The position numbers and the translations under genes were made by a program. A stretch of DNA of 64,000 bases. Origin: Actinoplanes sp. SE50/110 (GTDB taxonomy: Bacteria > Actinomycetota > Actinomycetes > Mycobacteriales > Micromonosporaceae). Numbering within the stretch: the first letter of the stretch is position 1; every line of letters begins with the position of its first letter. The DNA lies in contig NZ_LT827010.1 of assembly GCF_900119315.1 (NCBI RefSeq), positions 7,930,001 to 7,994,000 of the forward strand. Reading direction: 5' to 3'. Under the pieces are notes generated by a model. That model ran no database searches and was not told the DNA's origin. It was given only the letters and a program-made list of their open reading frames with translations. This document shows, in pieces, positions 1 through 8,331 of the stretch.

Positions 1-2
1 TG

Positions 3-3000
3 GACCGGCCCGCGCAGCGGATCGGGCTGTCCGCGACGGTGCGCCCGATCGAGGAGACCGCGCGGTTCCTCGGCGGCCCGCAGCACGTGGAGATCGTCCG
101 GCCGCCCAGCACCAAGACCATCGACGTCACCGTCCAGGTGCCGGTCGAGGACATGACCCGGCTGGACGAGTCACCCGCGGGCGACGACCTCGACGGCGGG
201 CGGCACACGCCGTCGATCTGGCCGGCGGTCGAGGAGCGGGTGCTCGACCTGATCGAGGGGCACCGGTCGACGATCGTCTTCACCAACTCCCGGCGCGGGG
301 CGGAGCGGTTGTGCGCGCGGCTCAACGAGCTCTCGGCGGAGCGGGTGGAGCTGGCGCGGCTCGGCGAGCAGGCGGCCGAGCACGGTGAGGTCCCGTGGCG
401 CGGCGGGTCCGGAGACCCCGTGGGGCCGCCGGGAGCAGCGCCGCAGGCACGGCTCGACGGACCCACGGCGGGGGCGAAGGCTGGGCTCGACGAACTCGGG
501 GCAGGCCCGCCGGCGGGACTCGACGAACTCGGGACGGGACTACCGGCAGGACTCGACGAACTCGGGACGGGACTACCGGCAGGACTCGACGAACTCGGGA
601 CAGGACTACCGGCAGGACTCGACGAACTCGGGGCGGGGCCGTCGGCGGACTCGCTGGGCTCGGGGATGCCGATGGGGCGCGGCGGGGGGAGGTTCCGGCG
701 TACCGGGAAAGCAACAAGCGGGACCGGCAACGGCCCGGCGCCGGGGGGAAGGCCGGGCGGAAAGCCCGCCGGTTTCCGGGGCAACGGCGCCGCCGGGATG
801 CCCGCAGCGGTGATGGCGCAGGCCGGAGCGACCCTCGGGGCGGCACCCGTCGTCGCCCGGGCGCATCACGGCAGCGTTTCGCGGGAGGAACGCAAGCAGA
901 TCGAGGAGGCGCTGAAATCCGGGCGGCTCCCCGCCGTCGTCGCCACCTCCAGCCTGGAGCTGGGCATCGACATGGGCGCGGTCGACCTGGTGGTGCAGAT
1001 CGAGGCGCCGCCGACCGTCGCGGCCGGGCTGCAGCGCATCGGCCGGGCCGGGCACCAGGTCGGGGCCGTCTCGCGCGGGGTGGTCTTTCCCAAGCATCGC
1101 GGTGACCTGCTGTCCTGCGCCGTGGTGGCGGAACGGATGAGTGAGGGGGCGATCGAGGAGCTGCGCTATCCGCGCAATCCGCTCGACGTGCTCGCCCAGC
1201 AGATCGTCGCCATGGTGGCGCTCGATGCCTGGCCGGTGGACGAGCTGGCCGCACTGATCCGGCGGGCCGCGCCGTTCGCCGAGCTGCCCGAGTCGGCGCT
1301 GCACGCGGTCCTCGACATGCTGTCCGGGCGGTACCCGTCGACCGCCTTCGCCGAATTGCGCCCGCGGCTCGTCTGGGACCGGGGCACCGACCTGCTCACC
1401 GGTCGCCCCGGTGCGCAGCGGCTCGCCGTGACCAGCGGAGGCACCATCCCGGACCGGGGCATGTTCGGCGTCTTCCTGGCCGGCTCGGAGAAAGCCTCCC
1501 GGGTCGGCGAGCTCGACGAGGAGATGGTGTACGAGTCCCGGGTCGGCGACGTCTTCCTGCTCGGTTCCACCTCGTGGCGGATCGAGGACATCACCCCGGA
1601 CCGGGTGCTGGTCTCCCCGGCGCCCGGCGCCCCGGCCCGGATGCCGTTCTGGAAAGGGGACTCCCCCGGCCGGCCGATCGAGCTGGGCCGGGCGATCGGT
1701 GCGCGGCTGCGGGCGCTGGTCAAGGCCGGTGACGAGCGCGCCACCACCGCGCTGCGCGAGTCCGGGCTGGACGAGTGGGCCGCCGGCAACCTGGTGAACT
1801 ACCTGCGCGAGCAGCGCGAGTCGACCCGGCACCTGCCCGACGACCGGACGATCGTCGTCGAACGTTTCCGCGACGAGCTGGGCGACTGGCGGATGACCGT
1901 GCACTGCGTGCTGGGCGCCCGGGTGAACGCGCCGTGGGCCCTGGCGATCGGCCGGCGGCTCGGTGAACGGTTCGGCGTCGACGGGCAGGTGATGCCCTCC
2001 GACGACGGCATCGTGATCCGGTTGCCGGACACCGCCGAGGAGCCGCCCGGCGCCGACCTGGTCGCCTTCGACCCGGAGGAGATCCTCCAGATCGTCGAGG
2101 AGTCGGTGGGCACGTCCGCGCTGTTCGCCTCCCGGTTCCGCGAGTGCGCGGCGCGGTCGCTGCTGCTGCCCCGTCGGGACCCGCGCCGCCGGCAGCCGCT
2201 CTGGCAGCAGCGGCAGCGGTCGGCGCAACTGCTCGACGTGGCGCGCGAGTTCGCCGACTTCCCGGTGACGCTGGAAGCGGCCCGCGAGTGCCTGCAGGAC
2301 GTCTTCGACGTCCCCGGCCTGACCGGCCTGATGCGCGAGATCGCCGGCCGCAAGGTCCGCCTCGTCGAGACCGAAACCCCGCGGCCGTCGCCGTTCGCGC
2401 GATCGCTGCTCTTCGGCTACGTCGGCGCTTTCCTGTACGAGGGGGACGCCCCCCTGGCCGAGCGGCGCGCCGCCGCGCTCGCCCTGGACGCGACGCTGCT
2501 CGGCGAGCTGCTCGGCCGGGTCGACCTGCGCGAGCTGCTCGACCCGGGAGTGGTCACCGAGACCGAGGCCCAGCTGCAATGGCGGACCACCCAGCGCAGC
2601 CCGCGCGACGCCGAGGACGCGGCCGAGCTGCTCCGGCTCCTCGGCGACCTCTCCCCGGCCGAGCTGGCCGAACGCGGCGTGCCGGAGGACTGGGTGGTGT
2701 CGCTCGAGTCGGCCCGCCGGGCGATCCGGGTGCGGGTGGCCGGCGAGGAACGCTGGATCGGCGTCGACGACGCGGGGCGGTATCGGGACGCCCTCGGGGT
2801 GGCCCTGCCGGTCGGGCTGGCCGAGGCGTACCTGGAGCCGGTCGCCGACCCGCTCGGTGACCTGGTCGCCCGCTACGCCCGCACGCACGGACCGTTCCTC
2901 GCGGCGACCTGCGCGGCCCGGTTCGGGCTCGGCGTCTTCGTGGTGGAGCAGGCCCTCAAACGGCTGTCCGCGACCGGCCGGGTGACCTCCGGCGAATTCT

Positions 3001-4382
3001 CCCCGGACGGCGCCGGCACCGAATGGTGCGACGCCGAGGTGCTGCGCATGCTGCGGCGGCGGTCGCTGGCCGCGCTGCGCCGGGAGATCGAACCGGTCCC
3101 GCCGAAGGTGCTGGCCGCGTTCCTGCCCCGCTGGCACCAGGTGGGCGGCAACGCGCGCGGTGTCGACGCGCTGGCCGCCGTCATCGAACAGGTGCAGGGG
3201 CTGGCCGTGCCGGCGTCCGCGTGGGAGCGGCTGGTCCTGCCGGCCCGGATCGCCGACTACGCCCCGCCGCAACTCGACGAGTTGTGCGGCAGCGGCGAGG
3301 TGCTGTGGGCCGGGTCCGGGTCGATCGCGGGTGGCGACGGGTGGGTGACCCTGGCCTACGCGGACTCCGCGCCGCTGCTGCTCCCCCCGCCGGACGAGGA
3401 GTTCGCGCTCACCCCGGCCCACCAGGCGGTGCTGGACGCGCTCGGCGACGGGCAGGCGCTGTTCTTCCGGTCGCTGTCCGACCGGGCCGGCTCGACCGAC
3501 GACACCGACCTGGCCGCCGTCGTCTGGGATCTGGTGTGGGCCGGGCATCTGACCAACGACACGTTCGCCCCACTGCGCGCGTTGCTCGGCGGCAGCGGCG
3601 CGCACCGGGCGAAAGCCGCGCCGGCCCGAAGCCGCTACCGGCGGCCCGGGCGGCCGCACCTGCCGTCCCGGACCGGGCCGCTGAACATGGCCGGCCGCTG
3701 GTCCCGGCTGCCCGACCGGGACCCCGACCCGACCCGGCGGGCCGCCGCCCTCGCCGACCTGCTCCTGGAACGCCACGGGGTGGTGACCCGGGGCGCGGTG
3801 ATGGCCGAAGGGGTGACCGGTGGGTTCGCGGCGGTCTACCCGGTGCTGAGCGCGCTGGAGGAACGCGGGGCGGCCCGCCGCGGCTACTTCGTCGAGGGGC
3901 TCGGGGCCGCGCAGTTCGCGGTGCCCGGCGCGGTGGACCGGCTGCGGGCCCTGGCCGAGCCGGCGGAACTCGCCAAACGCACCGGGGCGGGCGGGCTGGT
4001 GCTGGCCGCGTCGGATCCCGCCAACCCGTACGGGGCGGCGCTGCCCTGGCCGGAACGGATCGTCGACAGCGGGGACGGTGAGCCGGTCGCCAAAGCCGGG
4101 CACCGGGCCGGACGCAAGGCGGGGGCGCTCGTCGTGCTGGTCGGCGGCGAGCTCGTGCTCTACGTGGAACGCGGCGGGCGGACGCTGCTGTCGTTCGCGG
4201 ACGATCCGGAGGCGCTGACCGCGGCCGGGCAGGCGCTGGCCGCCTCGGTGCGGTCCGGGGCGCTCGGGGCGATGTCGGTGGAACGGGCGGACGGAGAATC
4301 GGTGCATGCGTCGCCGCTGCGGGAGGCGCTGACCGCCGCCGGGTTCCGGGCTACGCCGCGCGGGTTGCGGCTACGAGGGTGA
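3..4382 (+). CDS. lhr: Lhr-type ATP-dependent DNA helicase, 5'-truncated by the window
   Basis: Large superfamily-2 helicase of the Lhr family, a 3'-5' translocase acting in DNA repair. The open frame runs in from the window edge, so Walker A and motif II lie upstream. Motif III (LSATVRP) is at nt 25-50, the RecA2 segment TIVFTNSRRGAERL near nt 270-310, RAHHGSVSREER near nt 858-893, and motif VI (QRIGRAGHQ) near nt 1030-1060. The long Lhr-specific C-terminal core follows and ends in LRLRG. About 1,460 residues are visible; Mycobacterium Lhr is about 1,510 in total. A low-complexity insertion of roughly 170 residues, partly made of an 11-residue repeat, splits RecA2 between nt 380 and 850. In mycobacteria lhr lies next to nei2; here nei2 is 2.2 kb downstream. 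Confidence 0.93.
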   Translation, partial: DRPAQRIGLSATVRPIEETARFLGGPQHVEIVRPPSTKTIDVTVQVPVEDMTRLDESPAGDDLDGGRHTPSIWPAVEERVLDLIEGHRSTIVFTNSRRGAERLCARLNELSAERVELARLGEQAAEHGEVPWRGGSGDPVGPPGAAPQARLDGPTAGAKAGLDELGAGPPAGLDELGTGLPAGLDELGTGLPAGLDELGTGLPAGLDELGAGPSADSLGSGMPMGRGGGRFRRTGKATSGTGNGPAPGGRPGGKPAGFRGNGAAGMPAAVMAQAGATLGAAPVVARAHHGSVSREERKQIEEALKSGRLPAVVATSSLELGIDMGAVDLVVQIEAPPTVAAGLQRIGRAGHQVGAVSRGVVFPKHRGDLLSCAVVAERMSEGAIEELRYPRNPLDVLAQQIVAMVALDAWPVDELAALIRRAAPFAELPESALHAVLDMLSGRYPSTAFAELRPRLVWDRGTDLLTGRPGAQRLAVTSGGTIPDRGMFGVFLAGSEKASRVGELDEEMVYESRVGDVFLLGSTSWRIEDITPDRVLVSPAPGAPARMPFWKGDSPGRPIELGRAIGARLRALVKAGDERATTALRESGLDEWAAGNLVNYLREQRESTRHLPDDRTIVVERFRDELGDWRMTVHCVLGARVNAPWALAIGRRLGERFGVDGQVMPSDDGIVIRLPDTAEEPPGADLVAFDPEEILQIVEESVGTSALFASRFRECAARSLLLPRRDPRRRQPLWQQRQRSAQLLDVAREFADFPVTLEAARECLQDVFDVPGLTGLMREIAGRKVRLVETETPRPSPFARSLLFGYVGAFLYEGDAPLAERRAAALALDATLLGELLGRVDLRELLDPGVVTETEAQLQWRTTQRSPRDAEDAAELLRLLGDLSPAELAERGVPEDWVVSLESARRAIRVRVAGEERWIGVDDAGRYRDALGVALPVGLAEAYLEPVADPLGDLVARYARTHGPFLAATCAARFGLGVFVVEQALKRLSATGRVTSGEFSPDGAGTEWCDAEVLRMLRRRSLAALRREIEPVPPKVLAAFLPRWHQVGGNARGVDALAAVIEQVQGLAVPASAWERLVLPARIADYAPPQLDELCGSGEVLWAGSGSIAGGDGWVTLAYADSAPLLLPPPDEEFALTPAHQAVLDALGDGQALFFRSLSDRAGSTDDTDLAAVVWDLVWAGHLTNDTFAPLRALLGGSGAHRAKAAPARSRYRRPGRPHLPSRTGPLNMAGRWSRLPDRDPDPTRRAAALADLLLERHGVVTRGAVMAEGVTGGFAAVYPVLSALEERGAARRGYFVEGLGAAQFAVPGAVDRLRALAEPAELAKRTGAGGLVLAASDPANPYGAALPWPERIVDSGDGEPVAKAGHRAGRKAGALVVLVGGELVLYVERGGRTLLSFADDPEALTAAGQALAASVRSGALGAMSVERADGESVHASPLREALTAAGFRATPRGLRLRG
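486..650 (+). repeat. 33-bp in-frame minisatellite inside lhr
   Basis: The core ctcgacgaactcggg recurs at 486, 519, 552, 585 and 618, an exact 33-bp period. Because 33 is a multiple of three, it encodes an 11-residue repeat (AGLDELGTGLP) without breaking the frame. The three central units are nearly identical, which points to recent expansion. Confidence 0.95.
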
Positions 4383-4492
4383 GCGGCGGCGGGTGAGCGG
4401 CGGCGCTGCGGGAGGCGCTGACCGCCGCCGGGTTCCGGGCTACGCCGCGCGGGTTGCGGCTACGAGGGTGAGCGGCGGCGGGTGAGCGGCGC
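4315..4492. repeat. 89-bp tandem duplication over the lhr stop codon
   Basis: Positions 4315-4403 are repeated head to tail at 4404-4492. The unit holds the last 22 or so codons of lhr, its stop codon (4380-4382) and about 20 nt of downstream DNA. The second copy lies outside the gene. Identity looks essentially complete, so the duplication is recent. Confidence 0.93.
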
Positions 4493-4577
4493 CGCTGCGC
4501 GCGGCCGGGCCCGGGGCTACACCGCGCGGGTGGTGACCGCTTCTGCCCGGGGTGGGGAAGCGGCCACCATCAGCCGA

Positions 4578-5504
4578 TCAGATGTGCGGCAGCACCTCCG
4601 AGGCCACCAGCTCGATGTGCTCGATGTCGGACAGGTCCAGTACCTGCAGGAACAGCCGGGATGCGCCCGCCTCGGCATACCGCTTGATGGTCTCGACCAC
4701 CTCGCCGGGCGTGCCGACCACGCCGCCGCTCTCCCGCATCTCCTCGACCTCACGGCCGATGGCGGCGGCGCGGCGGCGCAGTTCGGTGTCGTCACGGCCG
4801 GCGCAGAGGACGGCGGCGGCGCTGAAAGCCGGGGGTTCGGCGCGGCCGATGGCGGCGCTGGCCGCACGTACCCGGTCGAAATGCGCGGGCAGCTCGTCGA
4901 TCTTGGAGAAGGGGACGTTGAACTCGGCGGCGAACCGGGCGGCCAGATCCGGGGTGCGCTTCTTGCCATGCCCGCCGACGATCACCGGGAGCGGCGACTG
5001 CACCGGTTTCGGCAGCGCCGGCGAGTCGGTGAGCCGGTAGTGCTTGCCGTCGAAGCTGAACGTCTCACCGGCCGGGGTGCCCCACAGACCGGTGATGACC
5101 TGCAGTTGTTCGTCGAGGCGGTCGAAGCGTTCACCCAGCGGCGGGAACGGGATGCCGTACGCCTGGTGCTCGGTGTCGAACCAGCCGCCGCCGAGCCCGA
5201 ACTCGATCCGGCCGCCGCTCATCGCGTCGACCTGGGCGACCGCGATCGCCAGCGGGCCGGGAAGCCGGAACGTCGCGGAGCTGACCAGCGTGCCCAGCCG
5301 GATCCGGGACGTCTGCACGGCCAGCGCGGCCAGCGTGATCCAGGCGTCGGACGGCCCGGGGGCGCCGGACACGTCCCCCATCTTGACGTAGTGATCGGAG
5401 CGGAAGAATCCGTCGAAGCCACCGTCCTCGGCGGCTTTGGCGACCCGGAGCAGGTCGTCGTGGCTGGCACCCTGCTGGGGTTCGGTGAAGATCACGAGAC
5501 GCAT
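4578..5504 (-). CDS. LLM-class F420-dependent oxidoreductase
   Basis: A 308-residue luciferase-like monooxygenase fold protein expected to use coenzyme F420 for hydride transfer; the substrate is unknown. It begins MRLVIFTEPQQG and shows family segments such as FDGFFRSDHY, the RIRLGTLVS strand, and GGRIEFGLGGGWFDTEHQAYGIPFPP before the C-terminal VVGTPGEVVETI and LFLQVLDL stretches. The ATG at 5504 is chosen because the family alignment begins there, although the frame is open far upstream. It is transcribed divergently from the SAM hydrolase gene with about 70 bp between the starts. Family assignment is firm; specificity is not. Confidence 0.9.
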   Translation of the reverse strand: MRLVIFTEPQQGASHDDLLRVAKAAEDGGFDGFFRSDHYVKMGDVSGAPGPSDAWITLAALAVQTSRIRLGTLVSSATFRLPGPLAIAVAQVDAMSGGRIEFGLGGGWFDTEHQAYGIPFPPLGERFDRLDEQLQVITGLWGTPAGETFSFDGKHYRLTDSPALPKPVQSPLPVIVGGHGKKRTPDLAARFAAEFNVPFSKIDELPAHFDRVRAASAAIGRAEPPAFSAAAVLCAGRDDTELRRRAAAIGREVEEMRESGGVVGTPGEVVETIKRYAEAGASRLFLQVLDLSDIEHIELVASEVLPHI

Positions 5505-5563
5505 GACGTCAACCCTGCCAGATCCGCGCGGCGTGCCCGGGCGCATCGGGTGGCGACTGGCAG

Positions 5564-5569
5564 TAACTT
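5564..5569 (+). promoter_or_regulatory. -10 element (TAACTT), probable leaderless start
   Basis: TAACTT ends 7 nt before the ATG at 5577 and no Shine-Dalgarno sequence separates them, so transcription probably begins at the start codon. Confidence 0.5.
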
Positions 5570-5576
5570 GGCCACC

Positions 5577-6368
5577 ATGGCCGGTTACGGATGGATCAGC
5601 TTCACCACGGATTACGGCACGTTCGACGGGTTCGTGGCGGCCTGCCACGGCTCGATCGCCCGGGTCGCCCCGGATGTCCGGGTGATCGACGTCACGCATC
5701 ACGTGCCGCCGGCCGACGTGACCCGAGGTGCCGCCGTGCTCGCCCAGACCGCGCCGCATCTGCCGCCGTCGGTGCATCTCGCGGTGGTCGACCCGGGGGT
5801 CGGCACGGCGCGCCGCGGGGTGGTGCTGGCCACCCCGGGCGGGTTGCTCGTCGGCCCGGACAACGGCCTGCTGATCTGGGCCGCCGAGTCGCTCGGCGGG
5901 ATCACCGCGGCCCACGAGCTGGGCAACAAGGAGTGGACGCTGGGCGACGTCTCGCGGACCTTCCACGGCCGGGACGTGTTCGCTCCGGCGGCGGCGCGGC
6001 TCGCCGGCGGCGCCGCGCCGTCCGAGGCCGGTCCGGCGCTCGACCCGGCTTCGCTGGTCCGTCTGCCCGATCCGGTCGCCAGCGTCGGCGACGGCTGGAT
6101 CGAGGCGGAGGTGCTGACCGTCGACCGGTTCGGCAACGTCCAGCTGGCCGCCGAGGGGGCGCTGCTCAGCGGGCTCGGCACCGAGCTCACCGTGAACGGC
6201 ACGGTCCGGGCCCGGCGCGGGGCGACGTTCGCCGATGTCGGGGCCGGCGAATTGCTGGTGTACACCGATTCGGCCGACCAGGTGGCGATCGCGGTGAACA
6301 ACGGCCGCGCCGTCGTGGTCCTCTCGGTCGTCCCCGGCGACATGGTGCGCATCGCCGAACGCCGCTGA
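5577..6368 (+). CDS. SAM hydroxide adenosyltransferase (DUF62 family)
   Basis: A 263-residue member of the fluorinase/chlorinase/DUF62 superfamily. The hydroxide branch converts S-adenosylmethionine and water to adenosine and methionine. The catalytic Asp-Arg-His triad of that branch is visible as D72 and R79 (VDPGVGTARRG) and H130 (TFHGRDVF). The N-terminal SAM-binding TTDYGTFD and the GPDNGLL motif are present, as is the C-terminal barrel with DRFGNVQL. The insertion loop typical of fluorinase is absent, so halogenation is unlikely. The ATG at 5577 fits the family N-terminus and a leaderless promoter. Physiological role is unsettled; a SAM-recycling or hydrolytic role is inferred. Confidence 0.9.
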   Translation: MAGYGWISFTTDYGTFDGFVAACHGSIARVAPDVRVIDVTHHVPPADVTRGAAVLAQTAPHLPPSVHLAVVDPGVGTARRGVVLATPGGLLVGPDNGLLIWAAESLGGITAAHELGNKEWTLGDVSRTFHGRDVFAPAAARLAGGAAPSEAGPALDPASLVRLPDPVASVGDGWIEAEVLTVDRFGNVQLAAEGALLSGLGTELTVNGTVRARRGATFADVGAGELLVYTDSADQVAIAVNNGRAVVVLSVVPGDMVRIAERR

Positions 6369-6394
6369 AGCCAACCGCGGCAACAGGATCGGTG

Positions 6395-6550
6395 GCCGGA
6401 CACCGCCGAACCGGCGCCGTAAACCAGACCGAGGACCGACACCGCTGAAACGGGCGCCGGAAACCGAACCGGTGACCGGACACCGCCGAACCGGCGCCGT
6501 AAACCAGACCGGTGACCGGACACCGCCGAACCGGCAACGGACACAAGATC
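6395..6550. repeat. 40-bp imperfect tandem repeat, four units
   Basis: The core caccgc(c/t)gaa starts at 6401, 6440, 6481 and 6521, a spacing of 39-41 bp. Units one and three are almost identical, unit two has diverged and unit four is cut short. The array fills most of the 242-bp gap before nei2. Each unit contains the palindrome cggcgccg or a variant. No coding role is seen. Confidence 0.88.
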
Positions 6551-6610
6551 GGCGGACGCCCCGACGAGGTGCCGAAGTGCGATCGGCCCGGAACGGCATA
6601 AATTGGAGGT

Positions 6611-7555
6611 ATGCCGGAAGGAGACACCGTCTGGAACACCGCCCGGGTCGTGGAACGCGCCCTCACCGGTGAAGTGCTGACCGGCTGTGACTTCCGGGTG
6701 CCGCGCCTGGCCGCCACCGACCTCACCGGGTGGACGGTGGCCGAGTCGGCGAGCCGCGGCAAGCATCTGCTGCTCCGCCTGACCCGGGAGGGTCACGACC
6801 CGCACACCCTGCATTCGCATCTGCGGATGGAGGGCGCCTGGCGGACGTATGCGCCGGGGGAACGCTGGACCGGCCGCCCCGCGCACCTGATCCGGGTGGT
6901 GTTGCGAACTGCCCGCTCGGTCGCCGTCGGCTATCACCTGCACGATCTGAGCCTGATCCGGACCGCCGACGAGGACAGCCTGGTCGGCCATCTGGGGCCG
7001 GATCTGCTGGGTGCCGACTGGGACCCGGCGGAGGCGTCCCGTCGGATCGCCGCCCGCCCGGAGGTGCCGATCGCCGAGGCGCTGCTGGATCAGCGGAATC
7101 TGGCCGGGGTGGGCAATCTGTACAAGGCGGAGACGTTGTTCCTGCGCGGCCTCTGGCCGTGGACCCGGGTGGCGGATGTCGCCGACCTGACCGGCACGGT
7201 GGTGCTGGCGCAGCGGCTGGTCGCCTCGAACCGGGGGCGTTGGACGCAGACCACCACCGGCTCGCTGCGGCGCGGGGAGACGAGCTACGTGTACGGGCGC
7301 CGGGCCCAGCCGTGCCGCCGATGCGGAGCAGCCATCCAGAAGCTGGAAAGCGGACGGCCCGTCCAGAAGCTGGAAAGCGGACGGCCCGTCCAGAAGGTAG
7401 AGAGCGGACGGCCCCTCCAGCAGGCAGGAACTCAGCGAGCCGAAAGCTCCCCGATAAGGATCACCAGCGGCCGGATCGGCACGAAGGCGGAGCTGGAGGA
7501 CCGCATCACATACTGGTGCCCCCGCTGCCAGCCGGAGCCGGCCCGGGCGAACTGA
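6611..7555 (+). CDS. nei2: Fpg/Nei-family DNA glycosylase (Nei2-like) with expanded zinc finger
   Basis: Base-excision repair glycosylase/AP lyase of 314 residues. It keeps the N-terminal catalytic Pro2-Glu3 (MPEGDTVW), the catalytic Lys in SRGKHLLL and the helix-two-turn-helix stretch NLAGVGNLYKAE. The C-terminal zinc finger has its cysteines at C235/C238 (CRRC) and C303/C306 (CPRC). About 64 residues separate the pairs, where the family usually has about 16. The extra residues include three copies of a 9-residue repeat (QKLESGRPV). GGAGG sits 4 nt before the ATG. The last 50 bp overlap the convergent pspM gene. Whether the finger still folds is an open question. Confidence 0.92.
   Translation: MPEGDTVWNTARVVERALTGEVLTGCDFRVPRLAATDLTGWTVAESASRGKHLLLRLTREGHDPHTLHSHLRMEGAWRTYAPGERWTGRPAHLIRVVLRTARSVAVGYHLHDLSLIRTADEDSLVGHLGPDLLGADWDPAEASRRIAARPEVPIAEALLDQRNLAGVGNLYKAETLFLRGLWPWTRVADVADLTGTVVLAQRLVASNRGRWTQTTTGSLRRGETSYVYGRRAQPCRRCGAAIQKLESGRPVQKLESGRPVQKVESGRPLQQAGTQRAESSPIRITSGRIGTKAELEDRITYWCPRCQPEPARAN
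7335..7415 (+). repeat. 27-bp in-frame tandem repeat inside the nei2 zinc finger
   Basis: Three direct copies at 7335-7361, 7362-7388 and 7389-7415. The first two are identical and the third has a few substitutions. The 27-bp period keeps the reading frame and encodes three QKLESGRPV-type units between the two zinc-binding cysteine pairs. Confidence 0.95.
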
Positions 7556-8303
7556 ACCGGGCCGTCCGGTCCCGCAGTTCGGCGAGTCCCTCGGCGATGC
7601 CGCGCAGGCGTTCCGCCGCGTCGACCAGCCCGAAATACGCCGGGTGCCGGGTGTCCGCGACCGGATGCCCGTCCTCGGCCACATAGCTCGCCGCCGCCGC
7701 CACGAGCTCCTCGAAGGCGGTGACGCCCTCGACGAACTGCTCGGCCAGGGCGGCGTGCGACTGCTCCAGCGCGGCTCGCTGAGCCGGCTGCCCGAGCGGG
7801 ATGGCGCGTTCGACGCTGGCCACCCGCTGGCCGAGGTCTCGCAGCCAGTGTTCGGCGGTGGCGGCTTCCAGCGCGGCGGTCTCGCCGGGGCCGGTGAGCC
7901 GGCCCGCCAGCCCGACCATGGTGGTCGAGGCCCGGTCGAGCCGGTCCCACGCGTCGGCGATCGCGGAGCCACGCATCGCATACCGGTTCTTCTGCCGGCG
8001 CACCTCGTGCAGGACGGTGCGGCCGACCTGGGTGCGTTCCAGGGCGGCGGTGAACCGGGGGCCGGGCAGGGCCGGCTCGGGGGCGGGCTGGGCGGACAGC
8101 TCGCGGTAGTCACGCCACCGCCAGCGGGCCAGCACCACCGAGGCACCGGCCCCGGCGGCCCACGCGGCGTCCGCGATGCCGATCCCCGCGTAGGGGACCA
8201 GCACCATGGCCGCCGCGGTCAGGCCGCCGCCGAGCACACTCCACCGTCGCGCCGACCCACGCAGTTTCTTGAGCCGGCGGAAGTATCTGCTCCGCTCGTC
8301 CAC
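7506..8303 (-). CDS. pspM: PspM-like phage-shock envelope stress membrane protein
   Basis: A 265-residue protein following pspA by 28 bp, matching the position and size of mycobacterial PspM (Rv2743c). A basic N-terminus (RYFRRLKKLRGSARRW) precedes two closely spaced hydrophobic segments at about residues 20-55, suggesting a membrane hairpin. The remainder is helical and alanine/arginine rich with no enzymatic motif. The start is GTG at 8303. In mycobacteria PspM is a membrane partner in the PspA/ClgR envelope-stress circuit; the same role is inferred here from context. The C-terminus overlaps nei2 tail to tail. Confidence 0.75.
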   Translation of the reverse strand: MDERSRYFRRLKKLRGSARRWSVLGGGLTAAAMVLVPYAGIGIADAAWAAGAGASVVLARWRWRDYRELSAQPAPEPALPGPRFTAALERTQVGRTVLHEVRRQKNRYAMRGSAIADAWDRLDRASTTMVGLAGRLTGPGETAALEAATAEHWLRDLGQRVASVERAIPLGQPAQRAALEQSHAALAEQFVEGVTAFEELVAAAASYVAEDGHPVADTRHPAYFGLVDAAERLRGIAEGLAELRDRTARFSSPGPAPAGSGGTSM

Positions 8304-8331
8304 CTCATGCCCCTTCGAGCGCCGGTGTCGG

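Noticed and set aside
606..4307. A 1,233-codon open frame antisense to lhr
   Set aside because: In DNA of this GC content, long antisense frames are expected. The product is Arg/Pro/Gly-rich with no family motif, whereas the plus strand encodes a recognised helicase.
5577..6368. Possible fluorinase or chlorinase
   Set aside because: The Asp-Arg-His residues of the hydroxide-using branch are present and the fluorinase loop is absent.
6395..6550. CRISPR-like array
   Set aside because: Units are contiguous tandem repeats without unique spacers, and no cas genes are nearby.
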